Assembly (NCBI RefSeq): GCF_014191545.1
Contig: NZ_AP023361.1
Span: 310,001 to 374,000, forward strand
DNA length: 64,000 bases
Direction of reading: 5' to 3'
From: Terrihabitans soli
Lineage (GTDB): Bacteria > Pseudomonadota > Alphaproteobacteria > Rhizobiales > Methylopilaceae
A model generated the notes under the pieces. That model had not been told where the DNA came from. It worked only from the letters and a program-made list of their open reading frames with translations, and did not search any database. The translations under genes were made by a program, and so were the position numbers. The first letter of the stretch is position 1. Every line of letters starts with the position of its first letter. Shown here in pieces: positions 35,550 through 44,630 of the stretch.

Positions 35550-36839
35550 ATGGCTCCCGCAATCGGAATTTCCTTTCTTCTGTTCCTGATCATCGCGCTG
35601 CCGGTGGCGTTTGTGCTCGGCATGTCGGGCACGGTCGGCATATTGATGGGCGAGGGCGGATCGGAGCTTCTGCCGGCGCTTCCGCAGGTGATCTTCAATA
35701 CGCTGAACTCCTTCAGCTTCCTGACGATCCCGCTGTTTGTTTTCGCGGGCTCGATCATGGCCGAAGGCGGCGTCGCCAAAAGCCTGATGGAACTTGCCAG
35801 CGTCACGCTCGGCCGCGGCCGCGGCGGGCTCGGCACCTCGATGATCGCATCGACCCTGATGTTCAGCGGCATTTCCGGATCGTCTTCGGCCGATACCGCC
35901 GCCATCGGCAAGATTACCATCCCGAGCATGAAGGAGCAGGGCTATCCTCTGCCCTTCGCAACCGCCGTGCTCGCCGCCGCCGGCGGCACGGCGGCACTCG
36001 TTCCGCCCTCGAACGATTTCATCCTGATCGGCATAGTCGCCAATATCTCGATTGCCGGTCTGTTCGCCGCGGGCATCATTCCGGCCATCGTCAATGCGAC
36101 GGGCCTTGCGGGCTATGTCGTCTACCAGTCGCGCAAGCACGGCTATGGCAGGATCGCGGGCTCGTTCTCGCTGCGCGGGGTCGTTCTTGCGATCCTGAAA
36201 GCAACGCCCGCCATCATCATGATGGCGATTATTCTTGGCGGCATTGTCGGCGGTCTGTTTACGCCGACGGAAGCGGCGGCCGTTGCGGTTGCCTACGGCA
36301 TGCTCGTGACGGCGTTCTGGTATCGCTCGCTGACGCTGGAAAAGCTCGTGGCCATTTTCCGCGAGACGATCATGATCTCCGGCGTCGTGCTGTTCGTCAT
36401 CTCGATGGGCGCGGTTCTCGGCTACGCGCTGACGATCTTCCAGGTGCCGGGCCAGCTCGCCGAAGCTCTGTCCTTTATCGAAAGCAAATTCGTATTCCTG
36501 CTTCTGGTGCAGATTCTGTTCTTCATCATGGGCATGTTCATGGATACGACGCCGGCGATCCTGATCCTGATGCCGATCCTGACACCCATGGCGGTCGCGC
36601 GCGGCGTCGAACCCATCCATTTCGGTATTCTCGTCGAGACGAATATTGCGCTCGGCTTTGCGACGCCACCCGTCGGAAGCTGCCTCTTCACCGCCTGCGC
36701 CGTCGCGAAAGTGCCAATCGAGGCCGTCATCAAACCGCTGGTTCCGATGATCCTTGTGCTGACAGCAACCATGATGGTCATCACCTATTTCGAGGATTTC
36801 TCAATGTTCTTGCCTCGATTGTTCAATCTCGTCGACTGA
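35550..36839 (+). CDS. TRAP transporter large permease, DctM family
   Basis: A 429-residue protein of about twelve helices. Family blocks are present: LNSFSFLTIPLFVFAGSIMAEGG near 52, STLMFSGISGSSSADTAAIG near 103, FATAVLAAAGGTAALVPPSND near 132, and the C-terminal GLATPPVG-type loop (here GFATPPVGSCLF near 370). It carries the substrate by an elevator mechanism, with DctQ and the DctP receptor. It is followed after 40 bases by the amidohydrolase gene, and the same transcript probably continues. Confidence 0.94.
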   Translation: MAPAIGISFLLFLIIALPVAFVLGMSGTVGILMGEGGSELLPALPQVIFNTLNSFSFLTIPLFVFAGSIMAEGGVAKSLMELASVTLGRGRGGLGTSMIASTLMFSGISGSSSADTAAIGKITIPSMKEQGYPLPFATAVLAAAGGTAALVPPSNDFILIGIVANISIAGLFAAGIIPAIVNATGLAGYVVYQSRKHGYGRIAGSFSLRGVVLAILKATPAIIMMAIILGGIVGGLFTPTEAAAVAVAYGMLVTAFWYRSLTLEKLVAIFRETIMISGVVLFVISMGAVLGYALTIFQVPGQLAEALSFIESKFVFLLLVQILFFIMGMFMDTTPAILILMPILTPMAVARGVEPIHFGILVETNIALGFATPPVGSCLFTACAVAKVPIEAVIKPLVPMILVLTATMMVITYFEDFSMFLPRLFNLVD

Positions 36840-36879
36840 CCTCGGCCCATCTCATCTCAGGACAGAAAGATCCGCACCG

Positions 36880-37923
36880 ATGCATGTCATCGACATACAT
36901 TTCCACGTCGTTCCGCCACTCCTCGTAGAAGCTCTGCGGCGCGGTGACTTCAAAGGTGTGATCGAAACCGATCGCAGCCGTGACATCGAATGGTTCGTCT
37001 TCACCGCTCCGCCCGGCGTGCCGGTGGAACCGGAAACCGAGCTTGAGGAATGCGCCTATGTGCCGGAACTGATCCTCAAAGCGCTGGATGAGCGTCATCT
37101 GACGGCTGCCGCGATCAGCCCGCCGCCGGAACTCTTCGCCTATTGGCTGGAGCCGGAGACGGGCGTTCGCTTCACGCGCCTCGTCAATGACGGCATGGCG
37201 GCGCTCGCGCTGCAGCACCCCGACCGCTTCATTCCGCTTGCAACATTGCCGATGCAGGATGTCCCGGCGGCGGTGGCCGAGCTCGAACGCGCGGTGCTGC
37301 AGCTTGGCATGCGGGGCGCTGCGATCTGCACTCATGTCAACGATATCGATCTTGACGATGCGCGTTTTGCGCCGGTGTTCGCCTGTGCGGAGAAGCTCGG
37401 CGTGCCGGTGTTCCTGCATCCGCAGAATTCCGGCGATATGCGCCGTCTCAAAGACATGCATTTGTGGAACACGGTCGGTTTCCCGTTCGAGACGGCGCTG
37501 ACGGCCTCGCGCCTCATTATGGGCGGCGTGTTCGAACGCTTCCCCGGCCTCAACGTGATCCTCGCGCATGGCGGCGGCTACTTCCCCTATCAGGTGGCCC
37601 GCCTCGACCATGCTTACGGAAAGAGGGCCAAACTGCGCGAAGGCCTGCCGCACAGACCGAGCTACTATCTCCGCAACATCTATTGCGACGGGCTTCTGCA
37701 CGATCCGCTGTCGCTGCAGTTTCTGATCGACCGCGTCGGCGCCGATCATGTCGTGCTCGGCTGCGATTACTCGTTCGGCATGGGCACGGCGACCGCCGTT
37801 AAATCGCTGCGCGAGCTTGGTCTTCCTGCCGCACAGGAACGCGCCATTCTCGGCGGCACGCTTGCGCGTCTCCTGAAAATCGAAAGCAAACAAAGCCAGG
37901 TCCTGGAAAAGGTGCAGTCATGA
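36880..37923 (+). CDS. amidohydrolase-family decarboxylase/hydrolase (ACMSD-like)
   Basis: A 347-residue TIM-barrel metal enzyme. The first metal motif is IDIHFHVVP (HxH) at 4-12. Further ligands are the His in VPVFLHPQ near 182, the His in ILAHGGGYFPYQ near 228, and the Asp in GCDYSFGMG near 292. This is the pattern of the ACMSD/gamma-resorcylate decarboxylase branch of amidohydrolases. It could decarboxylate or hydrolyse the compound taken up by the TRAP system. ATG 36880 follows AGGA at a moderate distance. Its stop overlaps the next ATG as ATGA. Confidence 0.88.
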   Translation: MHVIDIHFHVVPPLLVEALRRGDFKGVIETDRSRDIEWFVFTAPPGVPVEPETELEECAYVPELILKALDERHLTAAAISPPPELFAYWLEPETGVRFTRLVNDGMAALALQHPDRFIPLATLPMQDVPAAVAELERAVLQLGMRGAAICTHVNDIDLDDARFAPVFACAEKLGVPVFLHPQNSGDMRRLKDMHLWNTVGFPFETALTASRLIMGGVFERFPGLNVILAHGGGYFPYQVARLDHAYGKRAKLREGLPHRPSYYLRNIYCDGLLHDPLSLQFLIDRVGADHVVLGCDYSFGMGTATAVKSLRELGLPAAQERAILGGTLARLLKIESKQSQVLEKVQS

Positions 37924-38960
37924 AGCCGAAGATTTTTGTCGCGCAGCCGATCCCGGAAGCCGCGCTCGACATCATGCGCGAAGTCGCCGAGGTCGAGGTG
38001 TTTCCTTACTTTGACCGGCAGATCGGCGTTCCGGACTTGGCGGCGGGCGCAAAGCGGTCCGACTGGCTCTTTGTATTGCATGAAACCCATGTCAACGCAG
38101 AAGTGCTTGCCGCCAATCCGAAGCTGAAGGGCGTCGCCGCCATGGCGCGCGATCCCGATATCGATGTCGCCGCAGCAACGAAACTCGGCATTCCCGTCAT
38201 CATCGACCGGCCGATCTCGCAAATCGGACAGGAAACCGTCCATACGGCGACGGCCGATCTGACCATGGGGATGCTGCTCGGCCTTGCCTATCGCCTCGTC
38301 GAATCGGATGTCTATACGCGCACGGTCGGTTTCCGCCAGGAACAGACGGCTGCGCTGATGGGCCTTGGCTGCTGGAACAAGACGGTCGGACTGATAGGTC
38401 TCGGCAAGGTCGCGCGCCATATGGTGCCGCGCCTCAAACCCTTCGGCATGAATGTGATCTACACCAAACGCTCGCGCCTGCCGGCCGCGGAAGAGAAGGA
38501 TTTCGGCATCGAATGGGTTGCCGAGCTCGATGAGCTTCTGAAGCGCAGCGACTATGTCTGCGTGCTGTGCGACTACAACACGGAGACGCACAAGCTCATC
38601 GGCCGCCGCGAACTCGATCTGATCGGCCCGGATGGCTATCTCATCAATACCGGCCGCGGCCGTATCGTCGATGAGCCGGAAATGATCCTCGCGCTGCAGG
38701 AGAAGAGAATTGCGGGTGCAGCCCTCGATGTCTTCTGGGACGAGCCGCCGCACACGGTCGATCCCTTTGTGCCGGACGCGTTGAAGAAGCTCGATAATGT
38801 GATCCTCGCGCCGCATAATGGCGGGGCGACTATAAGCTTACGGACGGAACGGACATCTTCCGTTGCGCGCGATCTCGTGATGGCGATAAAGGGAGAATGG
38901 CCGCCGGCAATTCTCAATCCCGAGGTGCTCGCTCAGCAAGGCCTCAAGGTTCCGGCTTAA
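37920..38960 (+). CDS. D-2-hydroxyacid dehydrogenase family protein
   Basis: A 346-residue NAD(P)-dependent oxidoreductase. The nucleotide loop VGLIGLGKVARHMV lies near 156. Catalytic Arg is in NTGRGRIVDE near 243, the Glu near 272 in DEPPHTVDP, and His in LAPHNGGAT near 299. It interconverts a 2-keto acid and its D-2-hydroxy acid, or a phosphoglycerate-type compound. Translation is coupled to the amidohydrolase gene by ATGA, and the TauE-like gene follows after four bases. Only distantly similar to the enzyme at 46.5-47.5 kb. Confidence 0.9.
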   Translation: MKPKIFVAQPIPEAALDIMREVAEVEVFPYFDRQIGVPDLAAGAKRSDWLFVLHETHVNAEVLAANPKLKGVAAMARDPDIDVAAATKLGIPVIIDRPISQIGQETVHTATADLTMGMLLGLAYRLVESDVYTRTVGFRQEQTAALMGLGCWNKTVGLIGLGKVARHMVPRLKPFGMNVIYTKRSRLPAAEEKDFGIEWVAELDELLKRSDYVCVLCDYNTETHKLIGRRELDLIGPDGYLINTGRGRIVDEPEMILALQEKRIAGAALDVFWDEPPHTVDPFVPDALKKLDNVILAPHNGGATISLRTERTSSVARDLVMAIKGEWPPAILNPEVLAQQGLKVPA

Positions 38961-38964
38961 GGCG

Positions 38965-39714
38965 ATGATCACCGATCCTGCGTTTTATGTTGTGGCGGTT
39001 ATCGCCGTGATCCTGCTTGGGCTCGGCAAAGGCGGCTTTGCCGGCATCGGCGCCCTCTCGCTTCCATTGCTTGCGCTTGCCATTTCACCGATCAAAGGCG
39101 CGGCGATCATGCTGCCGATCCTGATCGTTCAGGATGTCGTCAGCGTCAGCGCCTTCTGGAAGAAGTGGAGCTGGCCGAACCTGCGGATTCTATTTCCGAG
39201 CTCGTTTTTAGGCATTTTCGTCGCCTATCTTCTGGCGGCCTATATTTCGGAAGCAGCGTTCGAGCTTGCGCTCGGGATCATCTCCTTCGTGTTCGGTCTC
39301 AGAAATCTGGTAGCGAAGAAGGAAGTGCCGCCGCGCACGCCGTCGGCGCTGGAAGGCTGGTTCTGGGGCTGGATGTCGGGTTTTACCAGTATGATTTCCA
39401 ATACCGGTGCGCCGCCGCTGCAAATTTATCTAACGCCGCAGAAGCTGCCGCGCGATATCTTCGTCGGCACAACCTCGCTTTTCTTCGCCGTCATCAATTG
39501 GGTGAAGGTGCCGCCCTTCTTCCTTTTGGGGCAGTTCACGCAGGAGAATCTGACGACATCGCTCGTTCTGATGCCGCTGGCGATCGGTTCGACTTTTCTC
39601 GGCGTATGGCTCGTCAAACGTGTGCCGACCGAGCGCTTCTACACCATCATCTTCTGCCTGATGCTGCTGGTGGGTGTTAAACTAATCTATGATGGCGCAG
39701 CAGGCCTGATTTGA
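38965..39714 (+). CDS. TauE/SafE-family membrane exporter
   Basis: A 249-residue, eight-helix membrane protein. The first repeat starts LGLGKGGFAGIGALSLPLLA near 19, and the second half has FTSMISNTGAPPLQIYL near 140, the paired Gly/Pro-rich motifs of TauE/SafE proteins. Such proteins move sulfite, sulfoacetate or other anions out of the cell. The partner genes here are hydroxyacid enzymes, so sulfonate metabolism is possible but not shown. Its stop overlaps the next start. Confidence 0.88.
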   Translation: MITDPAFYVVAVIAVILLGLGKGGFAGIGALSLPLLALAISPIKGAAIMLPILIVQDVVSVSAFWKKWSWPNLRILFPSSFLGIFVAYLLAAYISEAAFELALGIISFVFGLRNLVAKKEVPPRTPSALEGWFWGWMSGFTSMISNTGAPPLQIYLTPQKLPRDIFVGTTSLFFAVINWVKVPPFFLLGQFTQENLTTSLVLMPLAIGSTFLGVWLVKRVPTERFYTIIFCLMLLVGVKLIYDGAAGLI

Positions 39715-41132
39715 GCTTTGCTGCTCATGCAGTGGTCAGGGTGGCAATCATAGGAGGCGGTTTCAGCGGCGCAGCCGCGGCGGTGCATCTTGCCCGTTTG
39801 TCGCCCATGCCACTAGCTATAGACATCATCGAGCCGCGCCCGGCGCTTGGCGCCGGTCTCGCTTATGGATCGTGCGGTACCGAGCACCGGCTGAACGTCC
39901 CCGCCGACCGGATGATCGTTTCGCGCGATGCGCCGTCCGATTTTGCCGATTGGCTGAGAACCTCCGGCGAAGAAGCCAAAGATCCGCGCGGCCGCACAGA
40001 GGATGGAAGCCATTATCCGCGGCGTGCAGTCTTCGGCCAGTATATGGCGCAGCTCGTGCGTGGCGCGCAGGCCGGAAACGTTTCGGGCTCGGCGATCCGC
40101 CATGTGCGGAAAAGCGCCGAGACGATCGAGCCTGTCGAAGGCGGCTGGCGCGTCGGCTTCGGCGATGAGCACGAGACCTACCGCAATATTGTTCTTGCGG
40201 TAACGCATTCGCGTCCGGCTATTCCGTGGGCGAAAGTGGAAGCGCCCAATATCATCGAAGATCCGTGGGAAAAGGGCGCGCTCGACGCTATCGCGCCCGA
40301 TGCGAGCATAGTGATTGCAGGCTCGGGCCTGACCATGTGCGATGTGGTCGTGTCGCTGCGCGAACGGGGACATCGCGGCAAGATCAACGTTATTTCCCGG
40401 CGCGGGCTGACGCCGCGCCCGCAGAACGGCTTTGCGGTGTTCGGCAAAATCGGCTGGCAGGACACACCGCCGCAAACGGCATCGGAGCTGTTGCTCGATC
40501 TGCGCAGGCAAATCCGTGCCGTCGAAGCGGAGGGCGGCGTCTGGCAGAGCGTGTTGAACGCAATCCGGGAGCAATTGCCGCAGTTCTGGACGAAGATCCC
40601 GCTGCGCGAGCGGGCGCGCATCGTCAAGCATCTGCGTCCATACTGGGACGTGCACCGGTTTCGTGCGGCGCCGCAGGTCTCTGCGCTGCTCGAGCAGGGG
40701 AAGACGGAAGGCTGGCTGGAAATCAGCTCCGGCCGCATTCACGGCCTTACAGCATCGAACAACGGCGTGCGGATGGAATGGACGCCGCGCGGTGGCAAAA
40801 GGGGTGTTGTTGTTGCGGACTTTGCCGTCAACTGCACCGGCCCCGACGCGAATATCGCGCGTTCGAGCCACGCGATCATAAGGCGAGCACTCGCCGATGG
40901 CGTCATCCGGCGCGATGCCCTCGGAATGGGCATCGATGTCGATGCGCGGGGCCGCGCCTATGGGGGGGACGGAGAGCTGCAGTCCGGGCTCTGGGTCGCC
41001 GGTCCGATGGCCCGGGCCTATACGGGGGATGCGACGGGTCTGCCGGACGTGTCCGACCAGGTCCGCACCATCGCCGAAAGCCTTGCCGCCGCATTGGCCG
41101 ACCGGCATAGGAATAAGGCATGCGCTATCTGA
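39711..41132 (+). CDS. FAD/NAD(P)-binding protein
   Basis: A protein of up to 473 residues with an N-terminal Rossmann loop AIIGGGFSGAAAAVHLA and DIIEPRPALGAGLAYG near 39. Further on are AGSGLTMCDVVVSLRERGH near 203 (a second dinucleotide site) and a C-terminal GLWVAGPMARAYTGD. It belongs to the FAD-NAD(P)-binding family (NAD_binding_9 type) that contains hydroxylase-like flavoproteins of unsettled function. The start is uncertain: TTG 39711 overlaps the TauE stop, while GTG 39732 or 39741 would also give the full domain. It ends inside the RidA-like gene by 13 bases. Confidence 0.82.
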   Translation: MSFAAHAVVRVAIIGGGFSGAAAAVHLARLSPMPLAIDIIEPRPALGAGLAYGSCGTEHRLNVPADRMIVSRDAPSDFADWLRTSGEEAKDPRGRTEDGSHYPRRAVFGQYMAQLVRGAQAGNVSGSAIRHVRKSAETIEPVEGGWRVGFGDEHETYRNIVLAVTHSRPAIPWAKVEAPNIIEDPWEKGALDAIAPDASIVIAGSGLTMCDVVVSLRERGHRGKINVISRRGLTPRPQNGFAVFGKIGWQDTPPQTASELLLDLRRQIRAVEAEGGVWQSVLNAIREQLPQFWTKIPLRERARIVKHLRPYWDVHRFRAAPQVSALLEQGKTEGWLEISSGRIHGLTASNNGVRMEWTPRGGKRGVVVADFAVNCTGPDANIARSSHAIIRRALADGVIRRDALGMGIDVDARGRAYGGDGELQSGLWVAGPMARAYTGDATGLPDVSDQVRTIAESLAAALADRHRNKACAI

Positions 41133-41515
41133 CTGTTCCGGGAGCACCGCCGCCGCCGCCTTCGGCAAAGTACTCACATGCCGTGGAGGCGGGCGGACTT
41201 CTCTTCGTCACCGGCCAGTTGCCGATCGATCCGAAAAGCCCGGCCAATCCGCCGCCCGAAGGCATCGACGCGCAGACAAAGCTGGTTTTCGAGATTTTGC
41301 GGACGATCTGCTCGGCCAGCGGCTACCGCCTGGAAGATGCCGCCTTCGTCCGCATTTACCTGACAAACTTTGCGCGCGACTACACGGCGATGAACGCCGT
41401 CTATTCAGGCATCTTCTCAGACGATGCCCGTCTGCCCGGGCGCACCACTGTGGGCGTCACCACCCTGGGACGTGATTCCCTGGTCGAGATCGACCTGGTT
41501 GTCGGCAAGCCCTGA
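41120..41515 (+). CDS. RidA family protein
   Basis: A 131-residue YjgF/YER057c/UK114-fold protein. Features are YSHAVEAGGLLFVTGQLPIDP near 18, LEDAAFVRIYLTNFARDYTAMN near 70 with the carboxylate-binding Arg equivalent, and RTTVGVTTLGRDSLVEIDLV at the end. RidA proteins hydrolyse reactive enamine/imine intermediates; relatives act in catabolic steps. It is the last gene of the TRAP-led operon, 125 bases before the ABC operon. Members usually act as trimers in the cytoplasm. Confidence 0.88.
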   Translation: MRYLTVPGAPPPPPSAKYSHAVEAGGLLFVTGQLPIDPKSPANPPPEGIDAQTKLVFEILRTICSASGYRLEDAAFVRIYLTNFARDYTAMNAVYSGIFSDDARLPGRTTVGVTTLGRDSLVEIDLVVGKP

Positions 41516-41547
41516 AAAACTAAGCATTTTCAGCGCGCGACTTAAGT

Positions 41548-41565
41548 GCATGCTCAATTGCATGC
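41548..41565 (+). promoter_or_regulatory. paired hexamer GCATGC-N6-GCATGC
   Basis: Two self-complementary GCATGC hexamers, six bases apart, lie 75 bases upstream of the ABC receptor start. The pair recurs with the same spacing at 47493-47510 ahead of the minus-strand hydroxyacid dehydrogenase, and as GCATAC at 33389-33406. Twelve-base phasing of identical sites suggests two dimers bound side by side. The regulator is not in the 33-47 kb region. Confidence 0.55.
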
Positions 41566-41640
41566 AGTCGGCACGCTAATTGCAAATCTCCGCGCACGAC
41601 GGAGCGGAAGAAGTCTCCGCGTGTTCGCAGGAGTGTCAAA

Positions 41641-42480
41641 ATGATCGGGAATTGGCGATTTGCTGGACGGCCGCTCTTGGCCGTGGTGGCGGGCGTGCTG
41701 GCCTTCAGCGCGCTTACGCATGGGGCTGGGGCGGCAACGCTCGAAGAGATCAAGAAGCGCGGCTATCTGATCGTCGCAACGGAAGACGATTATAAGCCCT
41801 TTGAATTCATGGAAGACGGCAAGCCCGTCGGTTTCGACAACGAACTTCTGGCGGAACTGCGCAAGACGTTCCCCGTCGAAATCCGTCAGGAAGTGATCCC
41901 GTGGACCGGCCTTCTCGCCGGCGTCGCGACCGGCAAATACGATGTTGCCATCACCGCCGCGATGATCACCAAAGAGCGCGTCAAAACGCTCGATTTCTCG
42001 GTTCCGATTGCCGACTCGACGCACTATTACGCCAAGCGTAAGGGCGACGACAGCATCAAGGGAATCAAGGATCTGGCCGGCAAGACGGTCGGCGTGCAGG
42101 CGGGCAGCGCGCAGCTTGAAAAGCTGCCGGAGCTCCAGGCCATGCTCGACAAGACGGGCGGCAAGCTCGGCGAGGTCAAGCAGTACACGTCTTATCCGGA
42201 AGCCTATCAGGACCTTGCCCTGAAGCGCCTCGATTTCGTGATCAACACGATCATCAATCTGAAGTCGCTGGTGAAGGACAAGCCCGACGTGTTCGAAATC
42301 GGTGAGCCGGTGTCGGGCCAGACGGTTCCGGCCTGGGCCGTTGCCAAGGGCAACACCGAACTTCTCGCCGTGCTCAACGAGTTCCTGCTCGCGCAGAAGA
42401 AGAGCGGCAAACTCGGTGAACTTCAGGCGAAGTGGCTGGGCCAGGCGTTCCCGGATCTTCCGGACAGCTATACGCCGTAA
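41641..42480 (+). CDS. ABC transporter solute-binding protein (amino-acid type)
   Basis: A 279-residue receptor of the SBP family 3. A signal peptide spans about 1-31 (LLAVVAGVLAFSAL, cleavage after AGA or GAA). The mature part begins TLEEIKKRGYLIVATEDDYKP, and the blocks FEFMEDGKPVGFDNELL near 55 and VAITAAMITKERVKTLDFSVP near 102 are typical of polar amino-acid or opine receptors. It leads the operon receptor, two permeases, ATPase, DUF1989, amidase. Those last two genes suggest an amide, urea-like or guanidino ligand. Confidence 0.92.
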   Translation: MIGNWRFAGRPLLAVVAGVLAFSALTHGAGAATLEEIKKRGYLIVATEDDYKPFEFMEDGKPVGFDNELLAELRKTFPVEIRQEVIPWTGLLAGVATGKYDVAITAAMITKERVKTLDFSVPIADSTHYYAKRKGDDSIKGIKDLAGKTVGVQAGSAQLEKLPELQAMLDKTGGKLGEVKQYTSYPEAYQDLALKRLDFVINTIINLKSLVKDKPDVFEIGEPVSGQTVPAWAVAKGNTELLAVLNEFLLAQKKSGKLGELQAKWLGQAFPDLPDSYTP

Positions 42481-42494
42481 ATTACAACGAGCAT

Positions 42495-42522
42495 GCCGGC
42501 CGCGCGCGAAAGTGCGGCCGGC
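42495..42522 (+). terminator. hairpin after receptor gene
   Basis: GCCGGCCGC (42495-42503) pairs with GCGGCCGGC (42514-42522) around a ten-base loop. There is no T-tract, so it is more likely an RNA-stabilising or attenuating hairpin than a full terminator. It sits between the receptor and the first permease gene. Confidence 0.55.
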
Positions 42523-42532
42523 AGCATCACCC

Positions 42533-43177
42533 ATGACCGCAAACGCTTTTATTTCCCTGCTGCAAGGCGCCAGCGTAACCCTGATCATTTCCCTGTCCGG
42601 GATCGCGATCGGAGTGCCGCTCGGGCTTGCCATCGCGCTGATCCGCTGGCGGCGCGTTCCCGTGCTGTCGCAGTTCGCCGCCGTCTATGTCAGCCTGATG
42701 CGCTCGACCCCGGCAGTGACCTTGTGTCTTCTGATTTTCTTCGCGGTGCCGACGCTCGGCATTGAAGTCGGCGCCTGGACCGCCGGCATACTGACGCTGA
42801 CGCTCGTCACATCCGCCTTCAACAGCGAAGTCTGGCGCGCTGGTCTTCTGAACTTCTCGCGCGAGCAGCTCGAAGCCTCGCGCGCTTTCGGCATGACGCC
42901 GTTTCTGCAGCTGCGCCGCATCATTTTCCCGCAGCTCTGGCGGACCTCGCTGCCGGGTCTTGTCAACGAAGCGACACTGCTGATCAAGGCAAGCCCGGCC
43001 ATCGCCGTGATCGGCGTTGCCGAAATTACGCGTGCGGCAACGCGCATCGGCGCGCAGACCTATGAACCGCTTCCGCCAATGCTCGTGGCAACCGGCATCT
43101 ATGTCGCGATCATTCTCGTGTTTGTCGGCATGCAGCGCATTGTCGGCCGCTATTACGGCCCGGGATCGACGGCATGA
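42533..43177 (+). CDS. ABC transporter permease (amino-acid type)
   Basis: A 214-residue inner-membrane permease with about five helices. The cytoplasmic EAA loop is seen in [24 protein letters not shown] near 122, and [20 protein letters not shown] near 12 is the HisM/GlnP-type N-terminus. ATG 42533 is chosen by the domain boundary; the frame extends upstream only as overlap of the receptor gene. It ends in ATGA with the second permease, forming a heterodimeric channel. Confidence 0.9.
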   Translation: MTANAFISLLQGASVTLIISLSGIAIGVPLGLAIALIRWRRVPVLSQFAAVYVSLMRSTPAVTLCLLIFFAVPTLGIEVGAWTAGILTLTLVTSAFNSEVWRAGLLNFSREQLEASRAFGMTPFLQLRRIIFPQLWRTSLPGLVNEATLLIKASPAIAVIGVAEITRAATRIGAQTYEPLPPMLVATGIYVAIILVFVGMQRIVGRYYGPGSTA

Positions 43178-43830
43178 CGCGCGGCATCGAAACCGTCTGG
43201 GAGCATTCGGACCGGCTGCTCTACGGCCTGATGAACACGATCATGCTGAGCGTCGTCGGCGCAATCCTTGCGCTGGCGCTCGGTGCGCTTGTTGCCATCG
43301 TCCTGATGTCGTCCAAACCCGCGCTGCGGCTCGGCATGCAGGCGCTGGTCGATCTGATGCGCTGCGTGCCGTTCCTGATGCTGGTCTATCTCGTCTATTA
43401 CGGCCTGCCGACGATCGGCATCGATTTCGACAACTGGACCTCGGGCCTCGCCGCGCTTGTCGTTTACAACACGGCTTATATGGCGGAGATCCTGCGCGGC
43501 ATCTGGATGGGCCTGCCGCGCGAGACGATCGAAGCGGCAACCGCTTACGGCTATCACGGGCCGCGGCTTTATACGCGTATCATCTTCCCGCAGATTTTCC
43601 TGGCAGCCGGGCCGATGCTCGGCAATCAGCTCATCCAGATCATCAAGGATACGTCTTTCCTGACGATCATTGCCGTGCCGGAGCTGACGCAGGCGGCGAG
43701 CGGTATCCAGGCGCAATATTTCGTGCCGTTCGCAGCCTTTGTTGCGGCGATCCTTATTTACTGGGCGCTGTGCGCCTGCGTCGAATTCGGCGTGGTCCTG
43801 ATCGAGAAAGTGGCGGAGGCGCGGCGCTGA
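43174..43830 (+). CDS. ABC transporter permease (amino-acid type)
   Basis: A 218-residue permease, partner of the preceding one. [19 protein letters not shown] near 24 is the first helix. The EAA loop [25 protein letters not shown] near 116 contacts the ATPase. It overlaps the previous gene by four bases, and its TGA shares one base with the ATG of the ATPase gene, a tightly coupled arrangement that keeps subunits in proportion. Confidence 0.92.
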   Translation: MTRGIETVWEHSDRLLYGLMNTIMLSVVGAILALALGALVAIVLMSSKPALRLGMQALVDLMRCVPFLMLVYLVYYGLPTIGIDFDNWTSGLAALVVYNTAYMAEILRGIWMGLPRETIEAATAYGYHGPRLYTRIIFPQIFLAAGPMLGNQLIQIIKDTSFLTIIAVPELTQAASGIQAQYFVPFAAFVAAILIYWALCACVEFGVVLIEKVAEARR

Positions 43831-44612
43831 TGGCGAAGAAACCGGTCGAGACGGCGGAGACCGTTCTGGAAATCTCCGGCCTCACCAAAAGCTTCGGCAC
43901 CAATGTGGTGCTCGACGGTGTGTCGCTCAAAGTGGCCAAGGGTCAGACGGTGTGCGTTCTCGGGCCGAGCGGCTCGGGAAAATCGACGCTGCTGCGCTGC
44001 GTCAACTGGCTGGAAAAGCCCGATCAGGGCGCGGTTTATCTCGCGGGGCGCCGCATCGGCATGCGCGAAGGCGGCCATGTCGCGATGTCCTCCTCCGAGC
44101 TTGCGCGCGAGCGGGCGCGCATCGGCATGGTGTTTCAGCACTTCAATCTCTGGCCGCATCTGACGGTCATCCAGAACCTCATCGAAGCGCCGATCCATGT
44201 TCAGAAGCGCAATCGCGATGAAGTCACGGCCGAAGCGGAAACTCTTCTCGAACGTGTCGGTCTTTCCGCCAAGAAAAACGATTTTCCGAGCCGATTGTCG
44301 GGCGGCCAGAAGCAGCGCGTCGGCATTGCGCGCGCTCTGGCGATGAAGCCGGAACTTCTTCTGTTCGACGAGCCGACCTCGGCGCTCGATCCAGAACTTG
44401 TCGGCGAAGTCGTCACTGTGATGAAGACGCTTGCCGAAAGCGGCTCGACCATGCTCGTCGTCACGCACGAGATGGGCTTTGCACGAGAGACGGCGGATGA
44501 AGTTATTCTGATGGATGGCGGCCGCATCGTCGAAAGCGGCGAGCCCGCGGCCTTCTTCAAAAAGCCCAAGACCGAACGCGCCAAGCAGTTTCTGCAGCGC
44601 TATGTCAGCTAA
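43830..44612 (+). CDS. ABC transporter ATPase (amino-acid type)
   Basis: A 260-residue ATP-binding subunit. Walker [13 protein letters not shown] near 48, Q-loop [14 protein letters not shown] near 95, signature [16 protein letters not shown] near 152, Walker [15 protein letters not shown] near 176 and switch His VVTHEMGFA near 211 are all intact. It belongs to the GlnQ/HisP group that serves polar amino acids and opines. ATG 43830 overlaps the permease stop by one base; a much longer upstream frame is only the permease sequence read in another frame. Confidence 0.94.
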   Translation: MAKKPVETAETVLEISGLTKSFGTNVVLDGVSLKVAKGQTVCVLGPSGSGKSTLLRCVNWLEKPDQGAVYLAGRRIGMREGGHVAMSSSELARERARIGMVFQHFNLWPHLTVIQNLIEAPIHVQKRNRDEVTAEAETLLERVGLSAKKNDFPSRLSGGQKQRVGIARALAMKPELLLFDEPTSALDPELVGEVVTVMKTLAESGSTMLVVTHEMGFARETADEVILMDGGRIVESGEPAAFFKKPKTERAKQFLQRYVS

Positions 44613-44630
44613 AAAGTACAGGAGAGTTCC

